Positions 8,071 through 18,890 of a stretch of DNA of 19,239 bases are shown piece after piece. Both the position numbers and the translations under genes were made by a program. Within the stretch, counting starts at the first letter, position 1; each line of letters opens with the position of its first letter. Source of the stretch: Pseudomonadota bacterium (GTDB lineage: Bacteria > Pseudomonadota > Gammaproteobacteria > Enterobacterales > Enterobacteriaceae). The notes under the pieces were generated by a model, which was not told where the DNA came from, did not search any database, and was given only the letters and a program-made list of their open reading frames with translations. Location: positions 1-19,239 of the forward strand of contig JAFACP010000228.1 of assembly GCA_023425455.1 (NCBI GenBank), written 5' to 3'.

Positions 8071-9099
8071 ATGGCGCATATTGTAACCCTAAACACCCCG
8101 TCCAGAGAAGATTGGTTATCGCAACTTGCCGATGTAATCACCAGTCCTGATGAATTGCTGCGTCTTTTAGCGCTCGATACGCATGCTGATCTGCTTGCAG
8201 GCCGCGAGGCAAAGCGCCTCTTCGCCCTGCGCGTCCCGCGCGCGTTTGTCGCCAGAATGGAGAAAGGCAACCCTGACGATCCTCTGTTAAAACAAACGAT
8301 TACCGCGCAAGACGAGTTTATTACCGCCCCAGGTTTTAGCACCGACCCGCTGGAAGAGCAGAACAGCGTCGTTCCTGGCCTGCTGCATAAATACCGCAAC
8401 CGCGCGCTGTTGCTGGTAAAAGGCGGCTGCGCGGTAAATTGCCGTTATTGCTTCCGTCGGCACTTTCCGTACGCTGAAAATCAGGGCAATAAGCGTAACT
8501 GGCAGGTGGCGCTGGACTACATTGCCGCGCATCCGGAGCTGGATGAAATCATCTTTTCCGGCGGCGACCCGCTGATGGCCAAAGATCATGAGCTCAACTG
8601 GCTGTTCACCCAGCTCGAAACCATCCCGCACGTTAAGCGCCTGCGTATTCACAGTCGGCTGCCGATCGTCATCCCCGCGCGCATCACCGACGGGCTGGTG
8701 TCACGTATTGCGCAGTCTCGCCTGCAGATCCTGCTGGTGAACCATATCAATCACGCCAATGAGATAGACGAGGCATTCCGCGTCGCGATGGCCCGCCTGC
8801 GCCAGGCGGGCGTCACGCTGCTAAACCAAAGTGTGTTGCTGCGCGGCGTGAACGACAATGCGCAGGTGCTGGCCGCACTGAGTAATGCCCTGTTTGACGC
8901 CGGGGTTATGCCCTATTACCTGCATGTGCTGGACCGCGTACAGGGTGCTGCGCATTTTATGGTGACGGACGAAGAGGCCCGGCAAATTATGCGGGAGCTG
9001 TTGACGCTGGTGTCAGGTTATATGGTGCCGAAACTGGCGCGCGAGATTGGCGGAGAGCCAAGCAAAACGCCGCTGGATTTGCAGCTAAGACAGCGCTAA
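8071..9099 (+). CDS. epmB: EF-P lysine 2,3-aminomutase EpmB
   Basis: Radical SAM enzyme (formerly YjeK) that converts (S)-alpha-lysine to (R)-beta-lysine, which EpmA attaches to Lys34 of EF-P. The 342 residues include the [4Fe-4S] motif CxxxCxxC at Cys120, Cys124 and Cys127 ([15 protein letters not shown]), the SGGDPL motif at about 163-168, and a C-terminal Lys332 in [11 protein letters not shown] that should hold PLP. The start [15 protein letters not shown] agrees with E. coli, although no strong ribosome binding site is visible before 8071. Its 5' end faces efp across 40 bases. EpmA, the third partner, is encoded next to frdA in E. coli and may lie just left of this window. It converges with yjeI. 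Confidence 0.96.
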   Translation: MAHIVTLNTPSREDWLSQLADVITSPDELLRLLALDTHADLLAGREAKRLFALRVPRAFVARMEKGNPDDPLLKQTITAQDEFITAPGFSTDPLEEQNSVVPGLLHKYRNRALLLVKGGCAVNCRYCFRRHFPYAENQGNKRNWQVALDYIAAHPELDEIIFSGGDPLMAKDHELNWLFTQLETIPHVKRLRIHSRLPIVIPARITDGLVSRIAQSRLQILLVNHINHANEIDEAFRVAMARLRQAGVTLLNQSVLLRGVNDNAQVLAALSNALFDAGVMPYYLHVLDRVQGAAHFMVTDEEARQIMRELLTLVSGYMVPKLAREIGGEPSKTPLDLQLRQR

Positions 9100-9104
9100 G
9101 GGGC

Positions 9105-9141
9105 AAAAAATAGTGTCCCTCTCCCCGCCGGGAAGAGGGAC
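9105..9141 (-). terminator. Terminator for yjeI, between it and epmB
   Basis: An inverted repeat, gtccctct at 9115-9122 and agagggac at 9134-9141, with a GC-rich inner extension forms a stable hairpin. On the minus strand it is followed by actattttttg, a T-run fit for a Rho-independent terminator of yjeI. On the plus strand it could also block epmB transcripts, but it has no T-run there. Confidence 0.75.
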
Positions 9142-9148
9142 CGGACGA

Positions 9149-9502
9149 TCAGTTCGGGCACTTATAGACCTGGCCGTGCATCTCGCTGGCCGTCGGTACG
9201 AAACTGGACAACATGCTCTGCGTTGGGCTGCTCACGCCGTAAATCACGTTACCCCCCATTGCCGCAGCCTGGTTACGCAGGGCGTTTGCCGCGCCGCGCA
9301 TGGAGCCACCCTCTTCGCCATGTTGACCCGACAGCCAGTTACTTTGCTCACCGGTTGCCGTTCCTAAAAGCTGACATTCGCTGCCCGGCTTATCTTCCAC
9401 AAAGCGAACGCCCTGACCCGCAGCCGACAGTTCATTACTGGAACTGCAACCCGCCAGCAGCAATGCTGCCCCTACGATCCCTGCACAGACTTTTATGCGC
9501 AT
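9149..9502 (-). CDS. yjeI: DUF4156-type lipoprotein YjeI
   Basis: Conserved enterobacterial lipoprotein of unknown function. The start is placed at 9502 (MRIKVCAGIVG, 117 residues, the E. coli YjeI length) because GAGG lies 6 bases upstream; an ATG at 9520 would put this ribosome binding site inside the gene. The lipobox LAGC gives lipidated Cys19 followed by Ser-Ser, predicting the outer membrane. The mature part is rich in Gly, Ser and Gln (GEQSNWLSGQHGEEGGSM) and ends GQVYKCPN. Two cysteines (in ECQLLG and YKCPN) could form a periplasmic disulfide. It lies downstream of groEL on the same strand but behind the groEL terminator, so it is probably expressed separately. Confidence 0.93.
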   Translation of the reverse strand: MRIKVCAGIVGAALLLAGCSSSNELSAAGQGVRFVEDKPGSECQLLGTATGEQSNWLSGQHGEEGGSMRGAANALRNQAAAMGGNVIYGVSSPTQSMLSSFVPTASEMHGQVYKCPN

Positions 9503-9575
9503 GTTATTCCTCGTTTTCAATAAGCTGGACAGAGTTGTCCGTGTGTAAACCTTATACTAAAAAGATGACCAAAAG

Positions 9576-9607
9576 AAAAACCCCCAGACATGACTGCCCG
9601 GGGGTTT
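9576..9607 (-). terminator. groEL Rho-independent terminator
   Basis: On the minus strand aaaccccc (9607-9600) pairs with gggggttt (9585-9578) and is followed by further T residues (ggggtttttctttt). It lies about 28 bases after the groEL stop. The 14-base centre can add a few more pairs. A convincing intrinsic terminator. Confidence 0.85.
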
Positions 9608-9634
9608 CTTGATGCTATGGGGTATAGCGCACGA

Positions 9635-11293
<1,659 letters not shown>

Positions 11294-11312
11294 TCAAATT
11301 CTCGTGCGTAAA

Positions 11313-11744
<432 letters not shown>

Positions 11745-11783
11745 TTACCATCGCCTTCTTTTGCAGGTAGCGGGACGAGGTCG

Positions 11784-13037
11784 ATGAGTGGACTCAGGCA
11801 GGAGCTGGGACTGGCGCAGGGGGTGGGATTACTCTCTACGTCGCTATTAGGTACGGGCGTGTTTGCGGTCCCCGCCCTAGCGGCGCTGGTCGCCGGCAAC
11901 AACAGCCTGTGGGCGTGGCCGGCGCTGATTGTACTGGTATTTCCGGTGGCGATTGTTTTTGCCGTTCTTGGACGCCACTTCCCCAGCGCAGGCGGCGTCG
12001 CGCACTTTGTCGGCATGGCGTTTGGCCCACGTCTGGAGCGGGTAACCGGCTGGCTGTTTTTGTCAGTGATCCCGGTGGGGCTTCCGGCCGCGCTGCATAT
12101 CGCGGCCGGCTTTGGTCAGGCGCTGTTCGGCTGGCATAACGAACAGCTGCTGCTGGCCGAACTGGGGACGCTGGCCATGGTGTGGTGGGTTGCGTCCCGC
12201 GGGGCCAGCTCCAGCGCCAACCTGCAGACGGTCGTGGCGCTGCTGATTGTCGCCCTGATTGCCGCCATCTGGTGGGCTGGCGATATTCATATCAAGGATA
12301 TCCCCTTCCCTGCCGTCACGGATGTCGACCATTCGCAGCTTTTTGCCGCACTTTCCGTGATGTTCTGGTGTTTTGTCGGCCTTGAAGCCTTCGCGCATCT
12401 GGCGTCGGAGTTCAAACAGCCTGAGCGCGATTTCCCGCGTGCGCTGATGACAGGCCTGCTGCTGGCGGGTTCGGTCTACTGGGCCTGCACCGTGCTGGTA
12501 CTGCACTTCCACGCCTTCGGGGAAGAGAAAGCCGCCGCCGCGTCGTTACCGGGAATGGTGGTCACCCTGTTCGGGGTGAAAGCGCTGTGGGTTGCCTGTG
12601 TGATTGGCTATCTCGCCTGCTTTGCCAGCCTGAACATCTATATTCAGAGCTTTGCCCGTCTGGTCTGGTCCCAGGCGCTGTACAAACCGCAAAGCCGTCT
12701 TGCGCGCCTGTCCCGGCGACAGCTGCCGGTAAATGCGCTCAACGCCGTGTTGGGCTGCTGCGCGCTAAGCACCCTGTGCATTTACGGGCTGAACATTAAC
12801 CTTGATGCGCTGATTGTCTACGCCAACGGCATTTTTATCATGATCTATCTGCTGTGCATGCTGGCAGGCTGCCGTCTGCTGAAAGGACGCTTTAAAGCGC
12901 TGGCAATCATCGGGGGCGTGCTCTGTCTGCTGCTGCTGGCAATGGTGGGCTGGAAGAGTCTGTATGCCCTTATTATGCTGGCGGGGCTGTGGCTGTTTCT
13001 GCCGAAACGCGGCGCAATGCAAACAGGCCCGGCGTGA
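11784..13037 (+). CDS. yjeH: L-methionine and branched-chain amino acid exporter YjeH
   Basis: Inner-membrane exporter of the APC superfamily shown in E. coli to export L-methionine and branched-chain amino acids. The 417-residue product starts MSGLRQELGLAQGVG at 11784, with gagg a few bases upstream; a GTG at 11742 would add 14 residues over the probable promoter. About 12 hydrophobic helices span the protein. Helix 1 carries the broken-helix glycine motif GVGLLSTSLLGTGVF typical of APC transporters. The conserved stretch ALSVMFWCFVGLEAFAHLASE lies near residue 200. It is divergent from groESL and convergent with fxsA. Confidence 0.93.
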   Translation: MSGLRQELGLAQGVGLLSTSLLGTGVFAVPALAALVAGNNSLWAWPALIVLVFPVAIVFAVLGRHFPSAGGVAHFVGMAFGPRLERVTGWLFLSVIPVGLPAALHIAAGFGQALFGWHNEQLLLAELGTLAMVWWVASRGASSSANLQTVVALLIVALIAAIWWAGDIHIKDIPFPAVTDVDHSQLFAALSVMFWCFVGLEAFAHLASEFKQPERDFPRALMTGLLLAGSVYWACTVLVLHFHAFGEEKAAAASLPGMVVTLFGVKALWVACVIGYLACFASLNIYIQSFARLVWSQALYKPQSRLARLSRRQLPVNALNAVLGCCALSTLCIYGLNINLDALIVYANGIFIMIYLLCMLAGCRLLKGRFKALAIIGGVLCLLLLAMVGWKSLYALIMLAGLWLFLPKRGAMQTGPA

Positions 13038-13052
13038 TCCTGACCGGGCCTG
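13024..13052. terminator. Hairpin between yjeH and fxsA
   Basis: A perfect 9-bp inverted repeat, caggcccgg at 13024-13032 and ccgggcctg at 13044-13052, places the yjeH stop codon (13035-13037) in its loop. No T-run follows on either strand. It may terminate both convergent genes imprecisely or protect 3' ends. Confidence 0.5.
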
Positions 13053-13074
13053 CGAATATGACCGTAGATGCGGC

Positions 13075-13539
13075 TTAACGATCGTCTTTCTGGTCTAAAC
13101 GGTCGTGCTGCTCGTCCTTGCGCTGGTATTCCCCTTCAAAGGTGTCACCCGGGCCGGTACTGAAACCGCCACCGGGCATGCGGCTGAAACGCAGATGCGG
13201 CAGCAGCTTCATGGTCAGATGATTTTGCACCGGCGGTAACAGCAGCAGCAGACCGAGGAAGTCGGTGAAGAACCCCGGCAGGATCAGCAGCAAACCGGCA
13301 ATAATCAGCGACACGCTTTTGATCATCTCGGCCGCCGGGCTTTCGCCTGCGGCCATCTTCTCCTGCATTAACAGGAAATTTTTGAAACCCTGATTTCGCA
13401 CCAGCGACATGCCGATGACGGAGGTGAAAATCACCAGAATCAGCGTCAGCAGGACGCCCAGCACATGGGCCACCTGAATGAAAATAGAAATCTCAATGTA
13501 AACATAGAGAAAGAAAGCGATAAACGGTATCCAGCGCAC
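13075..13539 (-). CDS. fxsA: Membrane protein FxsA
   Basis: Small inner-membrane protein whose overproduction in E. coli relieves exclusion of phage T7 by the F plasmid; its normal role is not known. The start is chosen as GTG at 13539 (MRWIPFIAFFLYVYIE, 154 residues) because aggag is 6 bases upstream. The ATG two codons earlier (13545) directly abuts that aggag, too close for initiation, and E. coli FxsA also begins MRW. Hydrophobic segments lie at about 3-20, 24-44 and 76-104, followed by a charged tail rich in Asp, Arg, Gln and Lys (YQRKDEQHDRLDQKDD). It converges with yjeH and diverges from aspA across a 335-base gap. Confidence 0.92.
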   Translation of the reverse strand: MRWIPFIAFFLYVYIEISIFIQVAHVLGVLLTLILVIFTSVIGMSLVRNQGFKNFLLMQEKMAAGESPAAEMIKSVSLIIAGLLLILPGFFTDFLGLLLLLPPVQNHLTMKLLPHLRFSRMPGGGFSTGPGDTFEGEYQRKDEQHDRLDQKDDR

Positions 13540-13672
13540 TGGCATCTCCTGTGTGGCAGGCGCCCTCTGGCCCCTGTCTGAATGTGTTCGCGACGCGCGT
13601 TGTTAAGAGGTGGTGGCGGTTAGCTAAAATTCAATCGGTTTGCACGGATATTTTTTTTGGAAATATTCAAGC

Positions 13673-13688
13673 GGTGACTCATTTCACA
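13673..13688. promoter_or_regulatory. Predicted CRP-cAMP binding site
   Basis: GGTGA-N6-TCACA (ggtgactcatttcaca) matches nine of the ten key positions of TGTGA-N6-TCACA. It lies about 157 bases upstream of the predicted aspA transcription start and 134 bases upstream of the fxsA start codon, so it could serve either gene. The aspA gene is known to be CRP-activated in E. coli. Confidence 0.6.
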
Positions 13689-13824
13689 GATTAATAATTA
13701 TCATGGCAGGCGGACGATAATAAGTGATCCAGGTTACGGCAATTCGCTATTATCAGCATATGATCTCGAACATCTGGCCGGTTGAGGGAATAATCGTCGG
13801 TCAGAAAATATTCAAAACCACATA

Positions 13825-13830
13825 TATACT
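13825..13830 (+). promoter_or_regulatory. Predicted aspA -10 box
   Basis: TATACT lies 44 bases before the aspA ATG within an AT-rich run. No good -35 box stands 17 bases upstream (cagaaa or agaaaa), which fits a promoter that depends on an activator. Start of transcription would be near 13837. Confidence 0.45.
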
Positions 13831-13874
13831 GTGTGTTTAGTACAATCCATCGGCAGCTTGAAAAGAAGGTTCAC

Positions 13875-15311
13875 ATGTTAAACAACATTCGTATCGAAGA
13901 AGATTTGTTGGGTACCAGGGAAGTTCCAGCGGATGCCTACTATGGTGTTCACACTCTGAGAGCGATTGAAAACTTCTACATCAGCAACAGCAAAATCAGT
14001 GACATCCCTGAGTTTGTGCGTGGCATGGTGATGGTGAAAAAAGCCGCAGCGCTGGCGAACAAAGAGCTGCAAACCATTCCAAAAAGCGCGGCAAATGCAA
14101 TTATCGCCGCGTGCGATGAAGTGCTGAACAACGGTAAATGCATGGATCAGTTCCCGGTTGACGTCTATCAGGGCGGCGCGGGCACCTCCGTGAACATGAA
14201 TACCAACGAGGTACTGGCGAACATCGGCCTGGAGCTGATGGGCCACCAGAAAGGGGAATACCAGTACCTGAACCCGAACGATCACGTCAATAAATGCCAG
14301 TCCACCAACGACGCCTATCCAACCGGCTTCCGCATCGCGGTGTATGCCTCGATCGTTAAGCTGGTCGATGCGATCAATCAGTTGGGTGATGGCTTCCAGC
14401 GTAAATCCGTTGAATTCCAGGACATCCTGAAAATGGGCCGTACCCAGCTACAGGATGCGGTTCCTATGACGCTGGGCCAGGAGTTCCACGCGTTCAACGT
14501 ATTGCTGAATGAAGAGACCAAAAGCCTGCTGCGCACCTCCGAGCTGCTGCTGGAGGTGAACCTGGGGGCAACCGCGATTGGTACTCGCCTGAACACGCCG
14601 GATGGCTATCAACAGCTGGCGGTGCAGAAGCTGGCGGAAGTGTCTAATCTGCCTGTCGTACCGGCAGAAGACCTGATTGAAGCCACCTCTGACTGCGGCG
14701 CGTATGTGATGGTGCACAGTGCGCTGAAGCGTCTGGCGGTGAAACTGTCCAAAATTTGTAACGACCTGCGCCTGCTCTCTTCCGGCCCGCGTGCGGGGCT
14801 GAACGAAATCAACCTGCCTGAGCTGCAGGCGGGCTCGTCCATCATGCCGGCAAAAGTGAACCCGGTTGTGCCAGAGGTGGTGAACCAGGTCTGCTTTAAA
14901 GTCATCGGTAACGATACGACCGTGACCATAGCGTCGGAAGCGGGTCAGCTGCAGCTGAACGTGATGGAGCCGGTCATCGGTCAGGCGCTGTTCGAATCGA
15001 TCCATATTCTCACCAACGCCTGCTACAACCTGCTGGAGAAATGCATTAACGGCATTACGGCGAACAAATCCGTGTGCGAAGGCTATGTCTATAACTCCAT
15101 CGGGATCGTCACTTACCTCAACCCGTTCATCGGCCACCACAATGGCGATATCGTCGGGAAGATTTGTGCCGAAACCGGTAAGAGCGTGCGTGAAGTGGTG
15201 CTGGAGCGCGGACTGTTGACGGAAGCCGAGCTGGACGATATTTTCTCGGCGCAAAACCTGATGCACCCGGCCTATAAAGCGAAACGGTATACCGATGAAA
15301 GCGAACAGTAA
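13875..15311 (+). CDS. aspA: Aspartate ammonia-lyase (aspartase)
   Basis: Cytoplasmic tetrameric lyase that splits L-aspartate into fumarate and ammonia. The ATG at 13875 ([18 protein letters not shown]) gives 478 residues, the E. coli length, with agaagg upstream; the ATG at 13833 would add 14 residues and overlaps the predicted promoter. Family signatures include the substrate-binding stretches [16 protein letters not shown] and [12 protein letters not shown], and the superfamily signature [15 protein letters not shown] at about 317-331, which carries the catalytic Ser. With dcuA downstream and the frd operon at the other end of the window it supplies fumarate for anaerobic respiration. A strong terminator separates it from dcuA, although partial read-through is known for this pair in E. 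coli. Confidence 0.98.
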   Translation: MLNNIRIEEDLLGTREVPADAYYGVHTLRAIENFYISNSKISDIPEFVRGMVMVKKAAALANKELQTIPKSAANAIIAACDEVLNNGKCMDQFPVDVYQGGAGTSVNMNTNEVLANIGLELMGHQKGEYQYLNPNDHVNKCQSTNDAYPTGFRIAVYASIVKLVDAINQLGDGFQRKSVEFQDILKMGRTQLQDAVPMTLGQEFHAFNVLLNEETKSLLRTSELLLEVNLGATAIGTRLNTPDGYQQLAVQKLAEVSNLPVVPAEDLIEATSDCGAYVMVHSALKRLAVKLSKICNDLRLLSSGPRAGLNEINLPELQAGSSIMPAKVNPVVPEVVNQVCFKVIGNDTTVTIASEAGQLQLNVMEPVIGQALFESIHILTNACYNLLEKCINGITANKSVCEGYVYNSIGIVTYLNPFIGHHNGDIVGKICAETGKSVREVVLERGLLTEAELDDIFSAQNLMHPAYKAKRYTDESEQ

Positions 15312-15331
15312 CCGTTCAGGCTAAGCTTGCG

Positions 15332-15367
15332 AAGGCACGTCACTTGTGACGTGCCTTTTTTCTTTTT
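15332..15367 (+). terminator. aspA Rho-independent terminator
   Basis: aaggcacgtcac (15332-15343) and gtgacgtgcctt (15346-15357) form a near-perfect stem, the innermost pairs opening into a small loop, followed by ttttttcttttt. It is a textbook intrinsic terminator located 20 bases after the aspA stop. Confidence 0.93.
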
Positions 15368-15427
15368 GAGCATTACCAATTACACAACATTTTAATATCA
15401 ACTTGTTAATAAACAAGGAAGGCACGT

Positions 15428-16729
15428 ATGTTTGGAGCAGAACTGGTTATCGTCTTGCTGGCGATTTATGTGGGCGCACGGCTCGGGGGGATCGGTATTG
15501 GCTTTGCCGGTGGCCTCGGGGTGCTCGTTCTTACCCTTATCTTTCAGATCAAACCCGGCGCGATCCCGTTTGACGTCATCGAAATCATCATGGCGGTTAT
15601 CGCGGCCATTGCTGCCATGCAGGTCGCAGGCGGTATGGATTACCTGGTGAGCCTGGCGGAGCGTATGCTGCGCCGTCACCCCAAATACATCACGTTCCTC
15701 GCACCGCTGGTGACCTGGTTTATGACCATTCTCGCCGGCACCGGTCACACGGCCTTCTCCACGCTGCCGGTGATCACCGAAGTGGCGAAGGAGCAAGGCA
15801 TTCGTCCTTCCCGTCCGCTCTCTATCGCCGTGGTGGCGTCGCAGATTGCGATCACCGCATCGCCGATTTCCGCCGCCGTGGTCTTCTTTGCCGGGATCCT
15901 GGAGCCGATGGGCGTCAGCTACCTGACGCTGTTAGCTATCTGCATTCCGGTAACGCTGATTGCGGTGATGATCACCGCGGTGCTGTGTAACTTCCTCGGC
16001 GCCGAGCTGAAAGACGATCCGGTCTACCAGGAGCGTCTGGCAAAAGGTGAAGTGAAGCTGCGCGGCAGCCAGGTCTTTGCGCTGAAGCCGCACGCGAAAC
16101 GCTCCGTGGTGCTGTTCCTGATCGGTATCGTGGCGGTGATGTTTTACGCGACCGCCATCAGCGATACGGTAGGGCTGATCCAGAACCCGGTGCTGCCGCG
16201 TAACGAAGCGATTGTGGTGTTTATGCTGACCATTGCGACGCTCATCAGCATTACCTGTAAAATTGATACCAGCGAAGTGCTGAATGCCAGCACCTTCAAA
16301 TCCGGTATGAGCGCCTGCGTGTGCGTTCTCGGCGTGGCGTGGCTGGGTGATACCTTCGTCAAAGCCCATATCAGTGATATCCAGACCGTTGCCGGCGATC
16401 TGCTGCATAACTATCCGTGGCTGCTGGCGGTGGTGCTGTTCTTTGCCGCAACGCTGCTTTACTCCCAGGCTGCGACCACCAAAGCGCTGATGCCCGCCGC
16501 ACTGATGCTCGGCGTCACCCCGCTGACGGCGATCGCCTCTTTCGCTGCGGTATCTGCGCTGTTCGTGCTGCCAACCTACCCAACCCTGCTGGCCGCCGTG
16601 GAGATGGATGACACGGGCTCAACCCGCATTGGTAAATACGTCTTTAACCACGCGTTCCTGATCCCGGGCGTGGTCGCCATTACCCTGTGCGTGATCCTCG
16701 GCTTCCTCATTGGCGGCATCATGCTCTGA
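15428..16729 (+). CDS. dcuA: Anaerobic C4-dicarboxylate transporter DcuA
   Basis: Inner-membrane carrier of the Dcu family that exchanges or takes up aspartate, fumarate, malate and succinate; in E. coli it is expressed with and without oxygen. The 433-residue product begins MFGAELVIVLLAIYVGARLGG after a strong aaggaagg. About ten or more hydrophobic helices are seen, with a polar cytoplasmic loop at about 195-220 (LKDDPVYQERLAKGEVKLRG). Family motifs include GGIGIGFAGGLGVLVL, ILAGTGHTAFSTLPVI, YSQAATTKALMP and LPTYPTLLAAVEMDDTGSTRIGK. Position directly after aspA gives an aspartate-in, fumarate or succinate-out function a clear context. Confidence 0.95.
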   Translation: MFGAELVIVLLAIYVGARLGGIGIGFAGGLGVLVLTLIFQIKPGAIPFDVIEIIMAVIAAIAAMQVAGGMDYLVSLAERMLRRHPKYITFLAPLVTWFMTILAGTGHTAFSTLPVITEVAKEQGIRPSRPLSIAVVASQIAITASPISAAVVFFAGILEPMGVSYLTLLAICIPVTLIAVMITAVLCNFLGAELKDDPVYQERLAKGEVKLRGSQVFALKPHAKRSVVLFLIGIVAVMFYATAISDTVGLIQNPVLPRNEAIVVFMLTIATLISITCKIDTSEVLNASTFKSGMSACVCVLGVAWLGDTFVKAHISDIQTVAGDLLHNYPWLLAVVLFFAATLLYSQAATTKALMPAALMLGVTPLTAIASFAAVSALFVLPTYPTLLAAVEMDDTGSTRIGKYVFNHAFLIPGVVAITLCVILGFLIGGIML

Positions 16730-16758
16730 TGCCGTACAGGTGTAAAAATAGTTAAAAC

Positions 16759-16780
16759 CGGGCCGCTCAGCGGCCCGTTT
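16759..16780 (+). terminator. dcuA terminator
   Basis: cgggccgc (16759-16766) and gcggcccg (16770-16777) form an 8-bp GC stem with a 3-base loop, followed by tttcatt, 29 bases after the dcuA stop. The T-run is short, but position and stem strength support termination before cutA. Confidence 0.75.
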
Positions 16781-16841
16781 CATTAATGCCCCTCTTTCTT
16801 GCGTGATATAGTGATGACTTTCGTGATGAGGAGGTCGACTC

Positions 16842-17165
16842 GTGAACACGCCAGACGCTGTTGTTGTCCTTTGTACCGCCCCTGATGAAGCCACCGCCCA
16901 GGATCTCGCCGCCAAAGCGCTGGCGGAAAAGCTGGCCGCCTGCGTAACACTTCTTCCGGGAGCCACTTCGCTTTATTACTGGGAAGGTAAGCTGGAGCAG
17001 GAGTATGAAGTTCAGATGCTGCTGAAAACCAATCAGGCTAACCAGCAGGCGCTTCTGGACTGCCTCAAATCTCATCATCCCTACCACACCCCGGAACTGC
17101 TGGTCCTGCCCGTAGTCCACGGCGATAACGATTATCTCTCATGGCTCAACGCGTCCTTACGCTGA
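16842..17165 (+). CDS. cutA: Divalent-cation tolerance protein CutA
   Basis: Small trimeric protein with a ferredoxin-like fold, linked to copper tolerance in E. coli; biochemical role unsettled. The start is a GTG at 16842 because gaggagg ends 7 bases upstream; this gives 107 residues ([20 protein letters not shown]), slightly shorter at the N-terminus than E. coli CutA. Conserved stretches include [31 protein letters not shown] in the middle, [22 protein letters not shown] near the end, and three Cys residues. Its last 25 bases overlap the start of dsbD in another frame, an arrangement also found in E. coli that suggests coupled translation. Confidence 0.95.
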   Translation: MNTPDAVVVLCTAPDEATAQDLAAKALAEKLAACVTLLPGATSLYYWEGKLEQEYEVQMLLKTNQANQQALLDCLKSHHPYHTPELLVLPVVHGDNDYLSWLNASLR

Positions 17166-18841
17166 TCCTGCTGCTGTGCAGCACATCAGTTTTTGCCGGG
17201 TTATTTGATGCACCCGGCCGCTCAAACTTCACGCCTGCCGACAAGGCGTTTATTTTCGATTTCCAGCAAAACCAGAACGATCTTAGCCTGTCCTGGCAGG
17301 TAAAAGAGGGGTATTACCTTTACCGCAAACAGATCAGCGTCACCCCTGCCCAGGCGAACATTGCACCGCTTCAGCTGCCCGCCGGGGAATGGCATGAAGA
17401 TGAGTTCTACGGTAAAAGCGAGATTTACCGTCAGCATTTAACTATCCCGGTTACCGTCCGCCAGGCGGCTAAGGGCGCTACCCTGACGGTGACCTGGCAG
17501 GGCTGCGCCGATGCGGGCTTCTGCTACCCGCCGGAAACCAAAGTGGTGCCGCTCAGCGACGTGCAGCCCGTGGCGGCAACGAGTGCCTCACCGCAGACCC
17601 GGAGCGAAGAGCAGCAGAGCGTCGACCCTGAACTGCCCTTTTCCGCCTGGTGGGCGTTGTTGATAGGTATCGGCATCGCGTTTACCCCGTGCGTATTGCC
17701 TATGTATCCGCTGATCTCCGGCATCGTGCTGGGAGGGAAACAGCGGCTTTCCACGGCTCGCGCCCTGCTGCTGGCGTTTATCTACGTGCAGGGCATGGCG
17801 TTAACCTACACGGCGCTCGGCCTCGTGGTCGCCGCTGCGGGGTTGCAGTTCCAGGCCGCCCTTCAGCACCCCTGGGTGCTTATTGGCCTGTCGGGGGTCT
17901 TTATCCTGCTGGCGCTGTCGATGTTCGGCCTGTTCACGCTGCAGCTACCCTCCTCGCTGCAGACGCGCCTGGCACTGATGAGTAACCGCCAGCAGGGCGG
18001 CTCCGCAGGCGGTGTGTTTGCTATGGGCGCGATTGCCGGGCTTATCTGCTCACCTTGTACTACCGCACCGCTTAGCGCCATCCTGCTGTACATTGCCCAG
18101 AGCGGCCACATGTGGCTCGGCGGCGGCACGCTCTACCTCTACGCGCTGGGGATGGGTCTGCCGCTGATGCTGGTCACCGTTTTTGGCAACCGCCTGCTGC
18201 CAAAACGCGGCCCGTGGATGGAGACGGTCAAAACCGCGTTCGGCTTTGTTATTCTGGCGCTGCCGGTGTTCCTGCTGGAACGCGTGACGGGTGACGTCTG
18301 GGGGATGCGTTTGTGGGCGGCGCTCGGTCTGGCCTTCTTCTGCTGGGCGTTTATCGAAAGCCTGGCCGCGAAAACGCCGTGGGTACGCGTGATCCAGATG
18401 ATCCTGCTGGCGGCGGCTATCGTCAGCGCCCGCCCGCTGCAGGAGTGGGCCTTTGGCAGCACAGCCGTGCAGAGTCAGGCGCACCTGAATTTCACAAAGA
18501 TCAACAATGTCGACGAGCTCAACCGCGCGCTGGCGCAGGCTGACGGTAAACCGGTGATGCTCGATCTCTACGCAGACTGGTGCGTGGCCTGCAAAGAGTT
18601 CGATAAATACACCTTCAGCGACCCGCAGGTGCACGCTGAGCTAAAAGGGACGGTTCTGCTTCAGGCGGACGTCACGGCAAACAACGCGCAGGACAAGGCG
18701 CTGTTAAAGCACCTTAACGTGCTCGGCCTGCCGACGATTCTGTTCTTCACTGAACAGGGCCACGAACAGCCGGCACAGCGTGTGACCGGGTTTATGGATG
18801 CGGCGGCCTTCAGCGCGCATTTGCGCGATCGCCAACCGTAA
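17141..18841 (+). CDS. dsbD: Thiol:disulfide interchange protein DsbD
   Basis: Inner-membrane reductase that carries electrons from cytoplasmic thioredoxin to periplasmic DsbC, DsbG and the cytochrome c maturation pathway. The 566-residue precursor has a signal peptide of 19 residues (cleavage after VFA). An N-terminal periplasmic domain has Cys122 and Cys128 in [11 protein letters not shown]. Eight membrane helices at about 168-435 carry Cys184 ([10 protein letters not shown]) and Cys306 (CSPCTTAPL). A C-terminal thioredoxin-like domain has Cys481 and Cys484 in DWCVACKEF. All six redox cysteines are present. No ribosome binding site of note precedes 17141, which lies inside cutA, so initiation probably depends on cutA translation. 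The yjdC gene follows after 49 bases. Confidence 0.98.
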   Translation: MAQRVLTLILLLCSTSVFAGLFDAPGRSNFTPADKAFIFDFQQNQNDLSLSWQVKEGYYLYRKQISVTPAQANIAPLQLPAGEWHEDEFYGKSEIYRQHLTIPVTVRQAAKGATLTVTWQGCADAGFCYPPETKVVPLSDVQPVAATSASPQTRSEEQQSVDPELPFSAWWALLIGIGIAFTPCVLPMYPLISGIVLGGKQRLSTARALLLAFIYVQGMALTYTALGLVVAAAGLQFQAALQHPWVLIGLSGVFILLALSMFGLFTLQLPSSLQTRLALMSNRQQGGSAGGVFAMGAIAGLICSPCTTAPLSAILLYIAQSGHMWLGGGTLYLYALGMGLPLMLVTVFGNRLLPKRGPWMETVKTAFGFVILALPVFLLERVTGDVWGMRLWAALGLAFFCWAFIESLAAKTPWVRVIQMILLAAAIVSARPLQEWAFGSTAVQSQAHLNFTKINNVDELNRALAQADGKPVMLDLYADWCVACKEFDKYTFSDPQVHAELKGTVLLQADVTANNAQDKALLKHLNVLGLPTILFFTEQGHEQPAQRVTGFMDAAAFSAHLRDRQP

Positions 18842-18890
18842 ACAACACTTTATACGGGACAAACCGTTGGGAATAGCGGAGGAGAAAACC

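Larger units (their letters stand above)
13540..13874. other. fxsA-aspA divergent intergenic region
   Basis: These 335 bases carry no convincing gene. They are more AT-rich than the surroundings and contain a good CRP-like site, a weaker match ggtgatcc-type half site near 13723-13738, and a possible aspA -10 box. No RNA gene or repeat was recognised. A strong FNR box (TTGAT-N4-ATCAA) was looked for and not found, though aspA is linked to anaerobic growth. Confidence 0.7.

Noticed and set aside
8031..8399. N-terminal extension of efp to 8399
   Set aside because: It runs antisense through epmB, and the EF-P family start MATYYSND lies at 8030 with its own ribosome binding site.
13691..13722. 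Fur-like AT-rich box between fxsA and aspA
   Set aside because: ttaataattatcat resembles part of a Fur site but lacks the paired GATAAT/ATTATC hexamers, and neither neighbouring gene is iron-related.
14448..15266. Open frame of 272 residues opposite aspA
   Set aside because: It is antisense to aspA with Arg/Gln/His-rich composition and no start signals.
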